A stretch of 44,567 nt of DNA, taken from assembly GCA_016211105.1 (NCBI GenBank), contig JACQSX010000048.1, positions 1 through 44,567 of the forward strand, in the 5' to 3' direction. This DNA comes from Acidobacteriota bacterium (GTDB taxonomy: Bacteria > Acidobacteriota > UBA6911 > JACQSX01). Shown here piece after piece: positions 1 to 7,001 of the stretch. The notes beneath the pieces were generated by a model that saw nothing but the letters and a program-made list of their open reading frames with translations, did not search any database and was not told the origin of the DNA. The position numbers and the translations under genes are program-made. Position 1 is the stretch's first letter; each line of letters opens with the position of its first letter.

Positions 1-330
1 GACTGGAATCCTTGCAGGGCTGTTCTGGTTGAAATTCGACTGATAGATCAGTTCAAAGCCGAGATCCATCGGCCCGCCCAGGGAGAGCAGAGGCAGGCGC
101 AACTGATAGGCCCCGTTTCCGGCAGAGACGGGATCTCCCGTCGTTGCTGTTTTGGTGTAATCGAAGTTGCCTCCTGTGGTAACGAAATCCACAGGACCCT
201 CGCCAGTCTGATTCTGGGCTACAGCAGCGCCAACAAGGAGCAGCAGTACCATGAGTCCCGCGATAGGCTGCCAGAGGACTTTCCTTTCCGAGCGGCGGGA
301 TCCACGCAATTTCTCATTGAATATCTGCAT
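1..330 (-). CDS. RHS/YD-repeat-like secreted protein, N-terminal part
   Basis: This gene reads leftwards off the window edge, so only the first 110 residues are visible. The start at 330 is supported by a strong ribosome binding site (GGGAGGTGA) six bases upstream. The protein begins with a basic stretch and a hydrophobic segment ending VGAAVAQN, a likely signal peptide. It is followed by TTGDPVSAGNGAYQLRLPLL and a Gly/Pro-rich stretch, which resembles the N-terminal beta-rich region preceding RHS/YD repeats (the GDPV..GNG motif). The repeats themselves lie outside the window, so the family call is an inference from this short motif. Such proteins are usually large surface or secreted proteins, some of them polymorphic toxins; nothing here shows a toxin domain. 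Confidence 0.6.
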   Translation of the reverse strand, partial: MQIFNEKLRGSRRSERKVLWQPIAGLMVLLLLVGAAVAQNQTGEGPVDFVTTGGNFDYTKTATTGDPVSAGNGAYQLRLPLLSLGGPMDLGFELIYQSNFNQNSPARIPV

Positions 331-363
331 GTTGTCACCTCCCACGAAGCGGGGTTCCTGTTC

Positions 364-645
364 TTACTTCTGAAAGACGACGCGGACATAACGGTTGGCG
401 GCACGGCATACAGCAAATCCAATTCCGTATTCCCAAACAACTGCGGGGCTATCACCGGCTGGGTCGAACAGACAATACCGTCGCCGCCGGCCTGATCCCA
501 CGTAGAGGAAATCGGCTCCGCAGTCTCTGGGCATGCCAATGGCGCCAAGGATAGCAGACAAAAACTTGCAGGTCCATAGGACAGCCGTTTCAGTCCATAG
601 GATCAGAAGAACGAGAAGAACGAACAAGAAGAACGTTGAGGCCAT
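364..645 (-). CDS. Small hypothetical membrane-anchored ORF
   Basis: I do not recognise this ORF. From the ATG at 645 it would encode 93 residues starting with a very hydrophobic stretch (MASTFFLFVLLVLLILW), which would be a membrane anchor or signal sequence, then a Cys-containing region and an Arg-rich patch. It ends 33 bases upstream of the RHS-like gene on the same strand, so it could be co-transcribed with it. No convincing ribosome binding site precedes the ATG, and an overlapping ORF in another frame exists, so this may be a chance ORF. Its last third (GFAVCRAANRYVRVVFQK) vaguely resembles the end of a beta-sandwich domain, but this is too weak for a family name. Confidence 0.3.
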   Translation of the reverse strand: MASTFFLFVLLVLLILWTETAVLWTCKFLSAILGAIGMPRDCGADFLYVGSGRRRRYCLFDPAGDSPAVVWEYGIGFAVCRAANRYVRVVFQK

Positions 646-702
646 TTGCACACGGATGCCTTCCAAATTGCTTTATTCTTGCCCGTGATTCAAGTATCGT
701 AC

Positions 703-718
703 GTCATTGATCAATGAC
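703..718. promoter_or_regulatory. 16-bp perfect palindrome over the DUF5658 start codon
   Basis: GTCATTGATCAATGAC reads the same on both strands and includes the ATG at 714. It could be an operator or a small hairpin that occludes translation start. There is no independent support, and part of the symmetry comes simply from the start codon. Confidence 0.25.
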
Positions 719-1160
719 CAAACCCAATCTTGAAAGACGTACGGGCCCTGACCGCCGCAGGCGGCCGACTCCCGCGCTGTCCCGCTACTGGCTTGTGGGC
801 AGGCGAACAGGAGAACGCCGGGCGGGCAGGCGGAGCTTGGTTTACGTCGACCGTTATTACAGGCATGAGTGGATGCTGATCTTGTTCCTTCTTGCTTTGT
901 CGGCATGGGACACTGTCTTTACAGTCATGCACCTGACAAGAGGAGGACAAGAAATGAATCCTCTGATGGAACTGTTGGTGGGAGTGGGAAACTACAGTCA
1001 CTTTGCCTGGGTGAAGCTGGCCGTCACGATTCCCTGTCTGGTATGTCTTTTGATCCATATCCGATTTCGGATGATGCAGACAGTCCTCCCCTGGCTGGTG
1101 GTAATCTACTGTTATGTACTTGCCGTTCACGTCTACAACACGCTTTCATCGGCCGTCTAA
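714..1160 (+). CDS. DUF5658-like small integral membrane protein
   Basis: This 148-residue protein has an Arg-rich cytoplasmic N-terminus (RRTGPDRRRRP and GRRTGERRAGRRS, residues 8-41), followed by about three membrane helices (residues about 54-75, 100-118 and 123-145). The loop motif D-T-x-x-T-x-M-H-L then E-M-N-P-L-M (residues 66-85) is typical of the DUF5658 family, whose function is unknown. The start codon sits in a palindrome and has no good ribosome binding site. It stands alone between the leftward RHS-like gene and the leftward mutY. I am confident that it is a real gene; the function is not known. Confidence 0.75.
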   Translation: MTKPNLERRTGPDRRRRPTPALSRYWLVGRRTGERRAGRRSLVYVDRYYRHEWMLILFLLALSAWDTVFTVMHLTRGGQEMNPLMELLVGVGNYSHFAWVKLAVTIPCLVCLLIHIRFRMMQTVLPWLVVIYCYVLAVHVYNTLSSAV

Positions 1161-1280
1161 TCCAATCCCGAACACAGCGGCTCGTTGCACTCCGGCAGAA
1201 ACATCATGACGGCGGTGGCCGCTCATGCCAATGGTAACGGTGAAATCAGAATCGCTCCATCAAGGCAACAAACCAAAGCC

Positions 1281-2315
1281 TTATTCACAAGGCGTCAACA
1301 ACGCAAAAGCTTTTTCCACAATTGAAGAATGTGGGAATTGGTTCAGATTTTCCATTGCCACCCAAACTCCCTTCCCTGGTGGTTTGCCTCGAAAGGACGC
1401 GACCACTACTGACGAGTGAAAACGGGTCTGCATGATGGAGTGTTTGAAACTTCCCGCCTGAGCCGCACTGCGGAGTCCGAAGCGGCGCAACAATCGACGC
1501 CGCAATTCCCCCGTTCCCACTTGCCCATATTCCATAGGAAAGCACCAAAGATTCTTCAGGATTCTCTGGGAGGAGTCGCGCAGCTCGAGCCAGAATTTCT
1601 CTTCCCGATTCAGCGCCAGAAGCACCATGGTTTGGGCTTGGGGCGTCACAGGGCGCTGCAAGCCAGGAAGTGGACGACCGCGAGTTTGGCAATCCTGAAC
1701 CAACGGGCAGGCTGGACACAAGGGTTTTTTCGGCCGGCAAATCCTGGCCCCGATCTCCATTAATGCTTGGTTGTAATCTCCTACCTGCCTTTTCGGCAAC
1801 AAGGAATCGGCAAGTTGCCAGCAAACGGTCTCACTGAAAAGTTTGCCGAAATAACGCGAAAATAAGCGACGCACATTTCCATCAACCACCGGGTGTCTGG
1901 CATCAAACGCGATACTTGCAATTGCACCTGCGGTATAGCGTCCAACCCCCGGGAGTTCCAGGATCCTGGAAAATTCCCGTGGGAATTCTCCACCCTGCGT
2001 GGAAATCTGGCGGGCAGCGCGGTGCAACTCGCGCGCGCGTCGATAGTAGCCCAATCCCGACCAGCACGAGACGACTTCATTCTCTTCAGCGCTTGCCACG
2101 GATCGGAGATCGGGAAACCGAGTCAAGAACTTCCTGTAATACGGCAGAACAATCTTCACGCGCGTTTGCTGCAACATGATTTCCGAGATCCAAATACGAT
2201 AGGGATCACGATTATCCCGCCAGGGTAGTTCCCGCTTGTTCCGTTGGTACCACCCCAAGACTCGTCGCTGGAAACGGCTGGCCGAATGCATAGGAAACGC
2301 GAAAGCATCCTTCAT
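1281..2315 (-). CDS. mutY: A/G-specific adenine DNA glycosylase MutY
   Basis: MutY removes adenine mispaired with 8-oxoguanine in base excision repair. The 344-residue protein has the family layout: an N-terminal HhH-GPD domain with the catalytic Glu45 (SEIMLQQT), the LPGVGRYTAGAI hairpin (about 121-132) and catalytic Asp145 (VDGNVRR). A 4Fe-4S cluster motif follows with Cys193, 200, 203 and 209 (C-x6-C-x2-C-x5-C). The C-terminal part (about 220-340) matches the MutT-like 8-oxoG recognition domain, with FKHSIMQTRFH as the usual F-x-H-x(8)H-like element. An upstream TTG at 2330 is possible; ATG at 2315 or 2291 is more likely, and homologs start near the latter. It is divergent from ilvA. Confidence 0.93.
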   Translation of the reverse strand: MKDAFAFPMHSASRFQRRVLGWYQRNKRELPWRDNRDPYRIWISEIMLQQTRVKIVLPYYRKFLTRFPDLRSVASAEENEVVSCWSGLGYYRRARELHRAARQISTQGGEFPREFSRILELPGVGRYTAGAIASIAFDARHPVVDGNVRRLFSRYFGKLFSETVCWQLADSLLPKRQVGDYNQALMEIGARICRPKKPLCPACPLVQDCQTRGRPLPGLQRPVTPQAQTMVLLALNREEKFWLELRDSSQRILKNLWCFPMEYGQVGTGELRRRLLRRFGLRSAAQAGSFKHSIMQTRFHSSVVVASFRGKPPGKGVWVAMENLNQFPHSSIVEKAFALLTPCE

Positions 2316-2404
2316 TGTATTCGATCTCAAATCATCTCTGACTGGGACTTTCTGTATTGAGCTTCAAATTTCCACAGCCGATTTCTCGCACTTACTCTGG
2401 TAAT

Positions 2405-3640
2405 ATGAGAATCGCGATGTCGAAGGAAGATCATCTGGAAGCAATCCGCGCTGCCCGCGATCGGGTCTACGTGGTGGCCAAGCATACCGCGCAACAGAAA
2501 GCCGATACGGCGCTTCTGCGGCTCACAGGTCCTCATGTCTACTTTAAGCAGGAAATTTTTCAACGTACTGGCTCTTTCAAAATCCGTGGGGCTTACAACA
2601 AGCTTAGCCGGCTGGACCCCTTGGTCGCCAAACGAGGTGTCGTAGCAGCGTCGGCTGGAAACCACGCGCAGGGAGTGGCGTACGCGGCGCGTGCTTTGGA
2701 ATATCCATCCTACATCTTCATGCCTGAAACCACTCCCCTAGCCAAGGTGGAGGCAACGCGTGACTACGGCGCGGAAGTAATCTTGCATGGCAACACGCTG
2801 GAGAGCGCTCTGGAAAAAGCCCGCGAGTTCCAGGAAAAGAATCAGCTTACGTACATCCATGGTTACGACGATTGGGACATCATCCATGGCGCGGGAACAA
2901 TCGGTCTAGAGATTGTGGAAGACTTGCCGGATGTAGAGATGATCATTTGCCCGACAGGCGGAGGGGGTCTCATTTCCGGGGTCGCACTTGCTGCCAAAGC
3001 CGTCAAGCCCTCCATCAGGATCCTCGGAGTGCAGGCGGAGGCTGCGCCGGCCGCGGTAGAATCCTTCAAAGCACGGAGGATGGTTGAAAAAAACGTCGGC
3101 CCGACGATCGCCGAGGGCATCGCCGTCAAGATGCCGGGAAAGCTTAACTTGGCAGTGCTCTTGCAAATGGTAGATGACATGGTGCTGGTTTCCGACCATG
3201 ACATCGCTGACGCCATCCTGCACCTTTTGGAGCGGAGCAAGCTGGTATGCGAAGGAGCGGGAGCGGCTTCCGTGGCAGCTCTGTTGGCAAGCAAAGTTCC
3301 TGCCGCGGCAAACAAGAATATCGTCGCGGTTTTGAGCGGCGGTAACATTGACATGCATACCCTTTCTACGATTATTACCCGCGGCCAAGTCAAATCTGGC
3401 AGATTTCTGCAATTTTCCGTCAACGTGGTCGATGCGCCCGGAAACCTGAAGAGGCTCGTGGATGAGGTCTCTACGACAAAGGCCAACATCATCGAGGTAT
3501 TCCACAACCGCACCGCGCCGGATCTCCCGCTCGGGTATGTGAAAATCGACATTATTGCGGAGACGAGAAACCGGAAGCACGCCCAGAACATCCTGGAGGA
3601 TCTGCGAAATCTTGGCTACACTCCGAAGGCAATCATGTAG
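2405..3640 (+). CDS. ilvA: Threonine ammonia-lyase (threonine dehydratase), ACT-containing
   Basis: This PLP enzyme deaminates threonine to 2-oxobutyrate, the first step of isoleucine synthesis or threonine breakdown. The 411-residue product carries the PLP lysine in TGSFKIRGAYNK (Lys59), the phosphate-binding GGGGLISG loop, and a C-terminal ACT domain (about 333-411, starting FSVNVVDAPGNLKRL) that usually senses an amino acid. The length and single ACT domain match the shorter catabolic/TdcB-like class rather than the E. coli IlvA form with a double regulatory domain, so the pathway role is uncertain. ATG at 2405 or 2417 fits family starts better than the upstream TTG at 2357. No leader-peptide attenuator was seen. 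Confidence 0.92.
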   Translation: MRIAMSKEDHLEAIRAARDRVYVVAKHTAQQKADTALLRLTGPHVYFKQEIFQRTGSFKIRGAYNKLSRLDPLVAKRGVVAASAGNHAQGVAYAARALEYPSYIFMPETTPLAKVEATRDYGAEVILHGNTLESALEKAREFQEKNQLTYIHGYDDWDIIHGAGTIGLEIVEDLPDVEMIICPTGGGGLISGVALAAKAVKPSIRILGVQAEAAPAAVESFKARRMVEKNVGPTIAEGIAVKMPGKLNLAVLLQMVDDMVLVSDHDIADAILHLLERSKLVCEGAGAASVAALLASKVPAAANKNIVAVLSGGNIDMHTLSTIITRGQVKSGRFLQFSVNVVDAPGNLKRLVDEVSTTKANIIEVFHNRTAPDLPLGYVKIDIIAETRNRKHAQNILEDLRNLGYTPKAIM

Positions 3641-3787
3641 CGCTCGGGCGAGGGATACCGATAAACAATTGCGCTGTGCACTTCTTGCTCTTTCCTGTGA
3701 GAGTTGGTTTACGCAATTTACACGAATGTGTATGGACGGCATTCTCGGTCCTCAATAACTGGCGCTGGGCGCCTCGAATCGCAACCA

Positions 3788-4255
3788 ATGACTCTCTACC
3801 TGAAGCATTCGTTGGATGAACGACGAATGATCGCCGAATTGTTCGCGATTTTTCCTGACTACGAATTGTGCCGCACCTCGGCCTACAACGTGAGGGGGGG
3901 CATAACAACCTTCCAGAAGGTCCGGGAACTGATGTGGAAGAAGGCGGAAGGCGCCAAATTGAACCAAGATGCAATCCATGAGAGACTGGACAGCAAAAAA
4001 GTAGACGTTGGCGGAGAACTGAGGACGTTAAGACCCATGTCCTTGCGTGAGATCATTCGCCTCCCGGACGAACCTTTTTTGGAAGTCCTGAGGTTCTATG
4101 TCAAACATCCTTACTCACATTCACGGGTCAGCCGGTCCAGGTTGATTCCCCGATTTTTACGCACATTTTTTTTTCGCCAGCTCCTTGGACAAGCAATGCT
4201 AAGGAAGTTGGATGCCAACTATGACGAGATGTTTGAACTCATGAGCATGTTATAA
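3788..4255 (+). CDS. Conserved-looking hypothetical protein
   Basis: I do not recognise this 155-residue protein. It is mixed alpha/beta in appearance, basic (notably the Arg-rich SRVSRSRLIPRFLRTFFFRQ stretch near residues 118-137) and has no signal peptide or obvious metal motif. ATG at 3788 is taken as start because the upstream open stretch to 3704 looks non-coding. It ends 11 bases before the TPR lipoprotein gene and so probably heads the transcription unit that leads into queC-queD. Base composition resembles its neighbours. Confidence 0.55.
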   Translation: MTLYLKHSLDERRMIAELFAIFPDYELCRTSAYNVRGGITTFQKVRELMWKKAEGAKLNQDAIHERLDSKKVDVGGELRTLRPMSLREIIRLPDEPFLEVLRFYVKHPYSHSRVSRSRLIPRFLRTFFFRQLLGQAMLRKLDANYDEMFELMSML

Positions 4256-4266
4256 GAGGAAATCCA

Positions 4267-4887
4267 ATGAAAAATATTTCGTTTACCAGCTTCTTTCTTG
4301 CTGTTGCTTTGCTTATCGTTGTCGCCGGCGGGTGCGGACAGAAACAGGGCGCAGAGCCGCCCGAAACAACGCAACCTGCGCCGGCGCCCGGCCAGCCGAC
4401 CCCAATGAATGCTCCATTCATGCAAGGCCAGACCACCGGTCCGGCGGAGGAGGGAAAGACGCTTCCACTGAAACTGACGGGGCTCAATAGCGTAGAAGAA
4501 CTCAATCGAGGCCTCGCGAAGTTAAGCGATGCTGAATCGAAACGGCTGTTTGAAGAAGCATTCCGCAAGACGTTCTCAACGGAACAGGCGGGACGGAATT
4601 ACGGCGAGGCGGAGACGGAATTTAAGCAAGTGTTGGGAAAAAATCCAAAATCTGCTGAAAGCTACCGCGGGTTGGGTTATGCGGTCTTCAATCAGGGTCA
4701 AGCACAGGGCGCCCTGCAGTACTATCTAAAGGCAATCGAGATCGATCCCAACTATGGAGAGGCGCATTACGCGGTGGCGTTTCTTTACGCCATGGGAGAC
4801 ACCGCCAAAGGGAAGGAACACTACCAGAAGGCAATGCAGCTAGGCATCCCGGATGAGAGGAAGCTGGGAGAGCGCTTCTATAAGTAA
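4267..4887 (+). CDS. TPR-repeat lipoprotein
   Basis: The 206-residue product starts with a lipoprotein signal: hydrophobic residues 7-20 and a lipobox ending A-G-G-Cys23, followed by a Pro-rich linker (about 29-60). Residues about 110-200 form two or three tetratricopeptide repeats (AEAEFKQ-type A/B helices, for example NYGEAETEFKQVLGKNP and AQGALQYYLKAIEIDPNYGE). It would sit in the membrane facing the periplasm and act as a protein-protein scaffold. A good ribosome binding site (AAGAGGAA) precedes the ATG. It is 15 bases upstream of queC, but a functional tie to 7-deazaguanine synthesis is not evident. Confidence 0.8.
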   Translation: MKNISFTSFFLAVALLIVVAGGCGQKQGAEPPETTQPAPAPGQPTPMNAPFMQGQTTGPAEEGKTLPLKLTGLNSVEELNRGLAKLSDAESKRLFEEAFRKTFSTEQAGRNYGEAETEFKQVLGKNPKSAESYRGLGYAVFNQGQAQGALQYYLKAIEIDPNYGEAHYAVAFLYAMGDTAKGKEHYQKAMQLGIPDERKLGERFYK

Positions 4888-4902
4888 ACCGCAGCTTCTA
4901 AC

Positions 4903-5565
4903 ATGATCTCACTACCCCGGCAACCCTGCGCATTATTATGCAGCGGAGGAATCGAATCCTGCGCGCTGGCTTTCCTTTGCAGCCGGCAGGCGAAAGTACA
5001 CCCTATTTATGTTCGCTTCGGTTTGACATGGGAAGACACAGAATTGAGCTGGCTGCGCAATTACCTGGCCCGAGTAGCTAATGAGAATCTTCAGCCTCTG
5101 GTTACCTTGGATCAATCGGTTGCCGACCTCTATAAGAATCACTGGAGCCGCGGCAGCGGCTCGGCGCCGGGAGCCGATGATCCCGATGAAAGCGTTTACT
5201 TGCCAGGCCGGAACCTTCTATTGCTGGCAAAGACCGCTGTTTTCTGTTCCCTGTCTCACCTGTCTATCCTGCTGCTGGGAACGTTACAGGGAAACCCATT
5301 CCTCGACGCGCGTCCTGAATTTTTCTCCCAGATGGCGCGCTCTCTCTCCCTGGGATTGGGGGGGCCGTTTCAAATCCTTGCGCCCTTTTGCGAATCACGA
5401 AAAGAAGAGATCATTCAGCTTGCGGCAAAAGCGCCGCTGGAGCTTTCCTTTTCGTGTATCCGCCCGAAGCAAGAGCAGCATTGTGGAAAGTGCAACAAAT
5501 GCGGCGAGAGAAAAAAACACTTTCGCCTCGCCGGAATTGAAGATACGACCCTCTACGCGGAGTGA
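4903..5565 (+). CDS. queC: 7-cyano-7-deazaguanine (preQ0) synthase QueC-like
   Basis: QueC converts 7-carboxy-7-deazaguanine to preQ0 with ATP and ammonia, in queuosine and 7-deazapurine DNA modification pathways. The 220-residue protein has the N-terminal PP-loop (ALLCSGGIESCALAF, residues 10-24) and a C-terminal four-cysteine zinc site (C-x8-HCG-x1-C-x2-C, about residues 185-200, SCIRP..HCGKCNKCGERKKHF). Both are hallmark QueC features. The PP-loop has Glu where most QueC proteins have Asp (SGG-x-D-S), so the sequence is divergent. The position upstream of queD on the same strand supports the call. QueE is not in the window. Confidence 0.78.
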   Translation: MISLPRQPCALLCSGGIESCALAFLCSRQAKVHPIYVRFGLTWEDTELSWLRNYLARVANENLQPLVTLDQSVADLYKNHWSRGSGSAPGADDPDESVYLPGRNLLLLAKTAVFCSLSHLSILLLGTLQGNPFLDARPEFFSQMARSLSLGLGGPFQILAPFCESRKEEIIQLAAKAPLELSFSCIRPKQEQHCGKCNKCGERKKHFRLAGIEDTTLYAE

Positions 5566-5567
5566 GC

Positions 5568-6305
5568 ATGGAAATTAGAGGGAAAAAAATCCTTATCACG
5601 GGAGCAGCGAAGCGGGTCGGACGGGTCATTGCGAAGACCTTGGCGGAACGGGGCGCTCACATCGCTCTTCATTACAACGCATCCACTTCAGCAGCGGAGG
5701 CCACTGCCCGCGAAATTCGAGAGCTTGGAGTCGAAGTCGATATTTTCCAAGCGGACCTGCGGCAACTCGCCGCGCTGGAAAAAATGGTCGACCGTGTCTA
5801 CACAAGATTTGGACAACTGGATGTGTTGGTAAACAACGCTTCTGTTTTCCTGAAGACGCCACTGCAGTCACTAAGCGAACAGGATTGGGATACAATCCTA
5901 GACGCGAACCTGAAGGGTCCTTTTTTCCTATCCATATTTGTCGGCCGGCGAATGCTACAGGCGGGACTCCAAGGAAAGATCATCAGCATCGCGGATTGGG
6001 CCGGAGAGCGGCCCTACCGGGACTACGTCCCTTATTGCATCTCCAAGGCGGGAATCATCGCGATGACGAAGGGGTTGGCCAAAACCTTGGCTCCCAAGGT
6101 TGCAGTCATGGCCGTAGCGCCGGGACCGGTGCTTTGGCCGAAAGACTTGGGCGCCGCCGAACTGGAAGCGGTGCTGAACAAGACACCACTGAAACGGCTT
6201 GGGACTCCGGAAGACGTAGCCACCACGGTCGCCTTTATCATCGAAGGGAGCGACTATATGACCGGGTCCATGATTTTTGTGGACGGAGGGAGATTGGCTT
6301 ACTGA
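5568..6305 (+). CDS. SDR-family oxidoreductase, pteridine-reductase-like (PTR1/FolM type)
   Basis: This NAD(P)H-dependent short-chain dehydrogenase has the cofactor motif TGAAKRVG (residues 12-19), the NNAS motif and a YxxxK catalytic pair (YCISK). In place of the usual catalytic Ser, an Asp (ISIADWAG) lies exactly 13 residues before the Tyr. This Asp-Tyr-Lys arrangement and the Arg in the TGxxKR(V/I)G loop are typical of pteridine reductases such as Leishmania PTR1 and bacterial FolM. The gene lies between queC and queD, which uses a pterin precursor, so a role in reduced pterin or dihydrofolate supply is plausible. The start is ATG 5568; a GTG at 5562 that overlaps the queC stop is an alternative. 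Confidence 0.82.
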   Translation: MEIRGKKILITGAAKRVGRVIAKTLAERGAHIALHYNASTSAAEATAREIRELGVEVDIFQADLRQLAALEKMVDRVYTRFGQLDVLVNNASVFLKTPLQSLSEQDWDTILDANLKGPFFLSIFVGRRMLQAGLQGKIISIADWAGERPYRDYVPYCISKAGIIAMTKGLAKTLAPKVAVMAVAPGPVLWPKDLGAAELEAVLNKTPLKRLGTPEDVATTVAFIIEGSDYMTGSMIFVDGGRLAY

Positions 6306-6715
6306 TGCCAAGCTTGTATCGAGTCACCAAATGCATTGACTTTTGTTACGGTCACCGGCTGCTTAACTATGCGGGTAAATGCAGAAACCTGCACGGGCAT
6401 AACGCACACGTGGAAATTGAATTGGAAGCCCCCAGTCTGGATCATCGGGGAATGGTGATCGACTTTGAAGAGATCAAAACAGAGATTAAGTCCTGGATCG
6501 ATGGCGAACTGGATCACAAGATGATTCTTTGCAAGGATGACCCGATACTCCCCTATTTGAGAGAGCGACAGGAGCCATGCGTTCCCGTCGAGTTCAACCC
6601 CACGGCCGAAAATATTGCCCGCATGATTTTCGACTACGCCCTTTCCAGGGGATTTCCGGTTGCACAGGTTCGACTTTGGGAAACACCCACGTCGTTCGCC
6701 TCCTACGGGCGGTAA
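6305..6715 (+). CDS. queD: 6-carboxy-5,6,7,8-tetrahydropterin synthase QueD
   Basis: QueD turns 7,8-dihydroneopterin triphosphate into 6-carboxytetrahydropterin, the second step of 7-deazaguanine synthesis. The 136-residue protein has the zinc ligands in the GHRL and LHGHNAHVEIEL segments, with the catalytic Cys of the C-x3-HGH motif (GKCRNLHGH), a conserved DHK motif (LDHKMIL) and the C-terminal substrate Glu in RLWETPTSFASY. Its ATG overlaps the SDR stop by one base (TGATG), so translation is coupled. With queC and the pteridine-reductase-like SDR it forms a small pterin/7-deazaguanine operon. The archetypal 6-pyruvoyl-tetrahydropterin synthase is the other possibility, but the Cys motif fits QueD. 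Confidence 0.85.
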   Translation: MPSLYRVTKCIDFCYGHRLLNYAGKCRNLHGHNAHVEIELEAPSLDHRGMVIDFEEIKTEIKSWIDGELDHKMILCKDDPILPYLRERQEPCVPVEFNPTAENIARMIFDYALSRGFPVAQVRLWETPTSFASYGR

Positions 6716-6802
6716 ACCGTATTACTCACAAAACATTTCCTGCAGCAGGAAATCCCAGCGCGCTTATCTCTGCGACACTCACTTGGCGATGTCGATATCG
6801 TA

Positions 6803-6920
6803 GAGACGCCCAGCCGGGGCGTCTCCGCGTTGCGTCGGCGACCCGTGTAGAGACGCCCCGCCGGGGCGTCTCCGTTGCGTCGGCGACCCGTGTAGAGACG
6901 CCCCGCCGGGGCGTCTCTAC
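6803..6920. repeat. Three tandem GC-rich palindromes (REP/BIME-like)
   Basis: Three copies of a near-identical hairpin with core GAGACGCCCC-GCC-GGGGCGTCTC lie at 6803-6825, 6850-6872 and 6895-6917, spaced 47 and 45 bases apart. Copy 3 extends to a perfect inverted repeat with a 13-bp stem (6892-6920); copy 1 has one internal change. The spacer (about GTTGCGTCGGCGACCCGTGTA) is also conserved between copies 2 and 3. It lies between convergent queD and the MFS gene, the usual place for such elements, and may act as a bidirectional terminator or mRNA stabiliser. Very similar GAGACGCCCC...GGGGCGTCTC units are known as dispersed repeats in several phyla. Confidence 0.8.
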
Positions 6921-7001
6921 CAGCCAACGAGCGCTGGCACAGCAGCTCCCAGTCGCAATTCCCACGCAACCTTTCAGTCGAGGACCGTCGGCGTCTGCAC
7001 T

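Noticed and set aside
2863..3742. Minus-strand ORFs of 242 and 278 codons opposite ilvA
   Set aside because: They are antisense shadows of a strongly conserved gene, and typical of GC-rich coding sequence.
5885..6715. Long ORF running through the SDR gene in another frame into queD
   Set aside because: The first part is a shadow frame of the SDR; real queD begins at 6305.
6703..6969. Minus-strand ORFs with repeated peptides such as ETPRRGVSTRVADAT
   Set aside because: They are translations of the tandem GC-rich palindromes, not genes; the repeat explains the peptide period.
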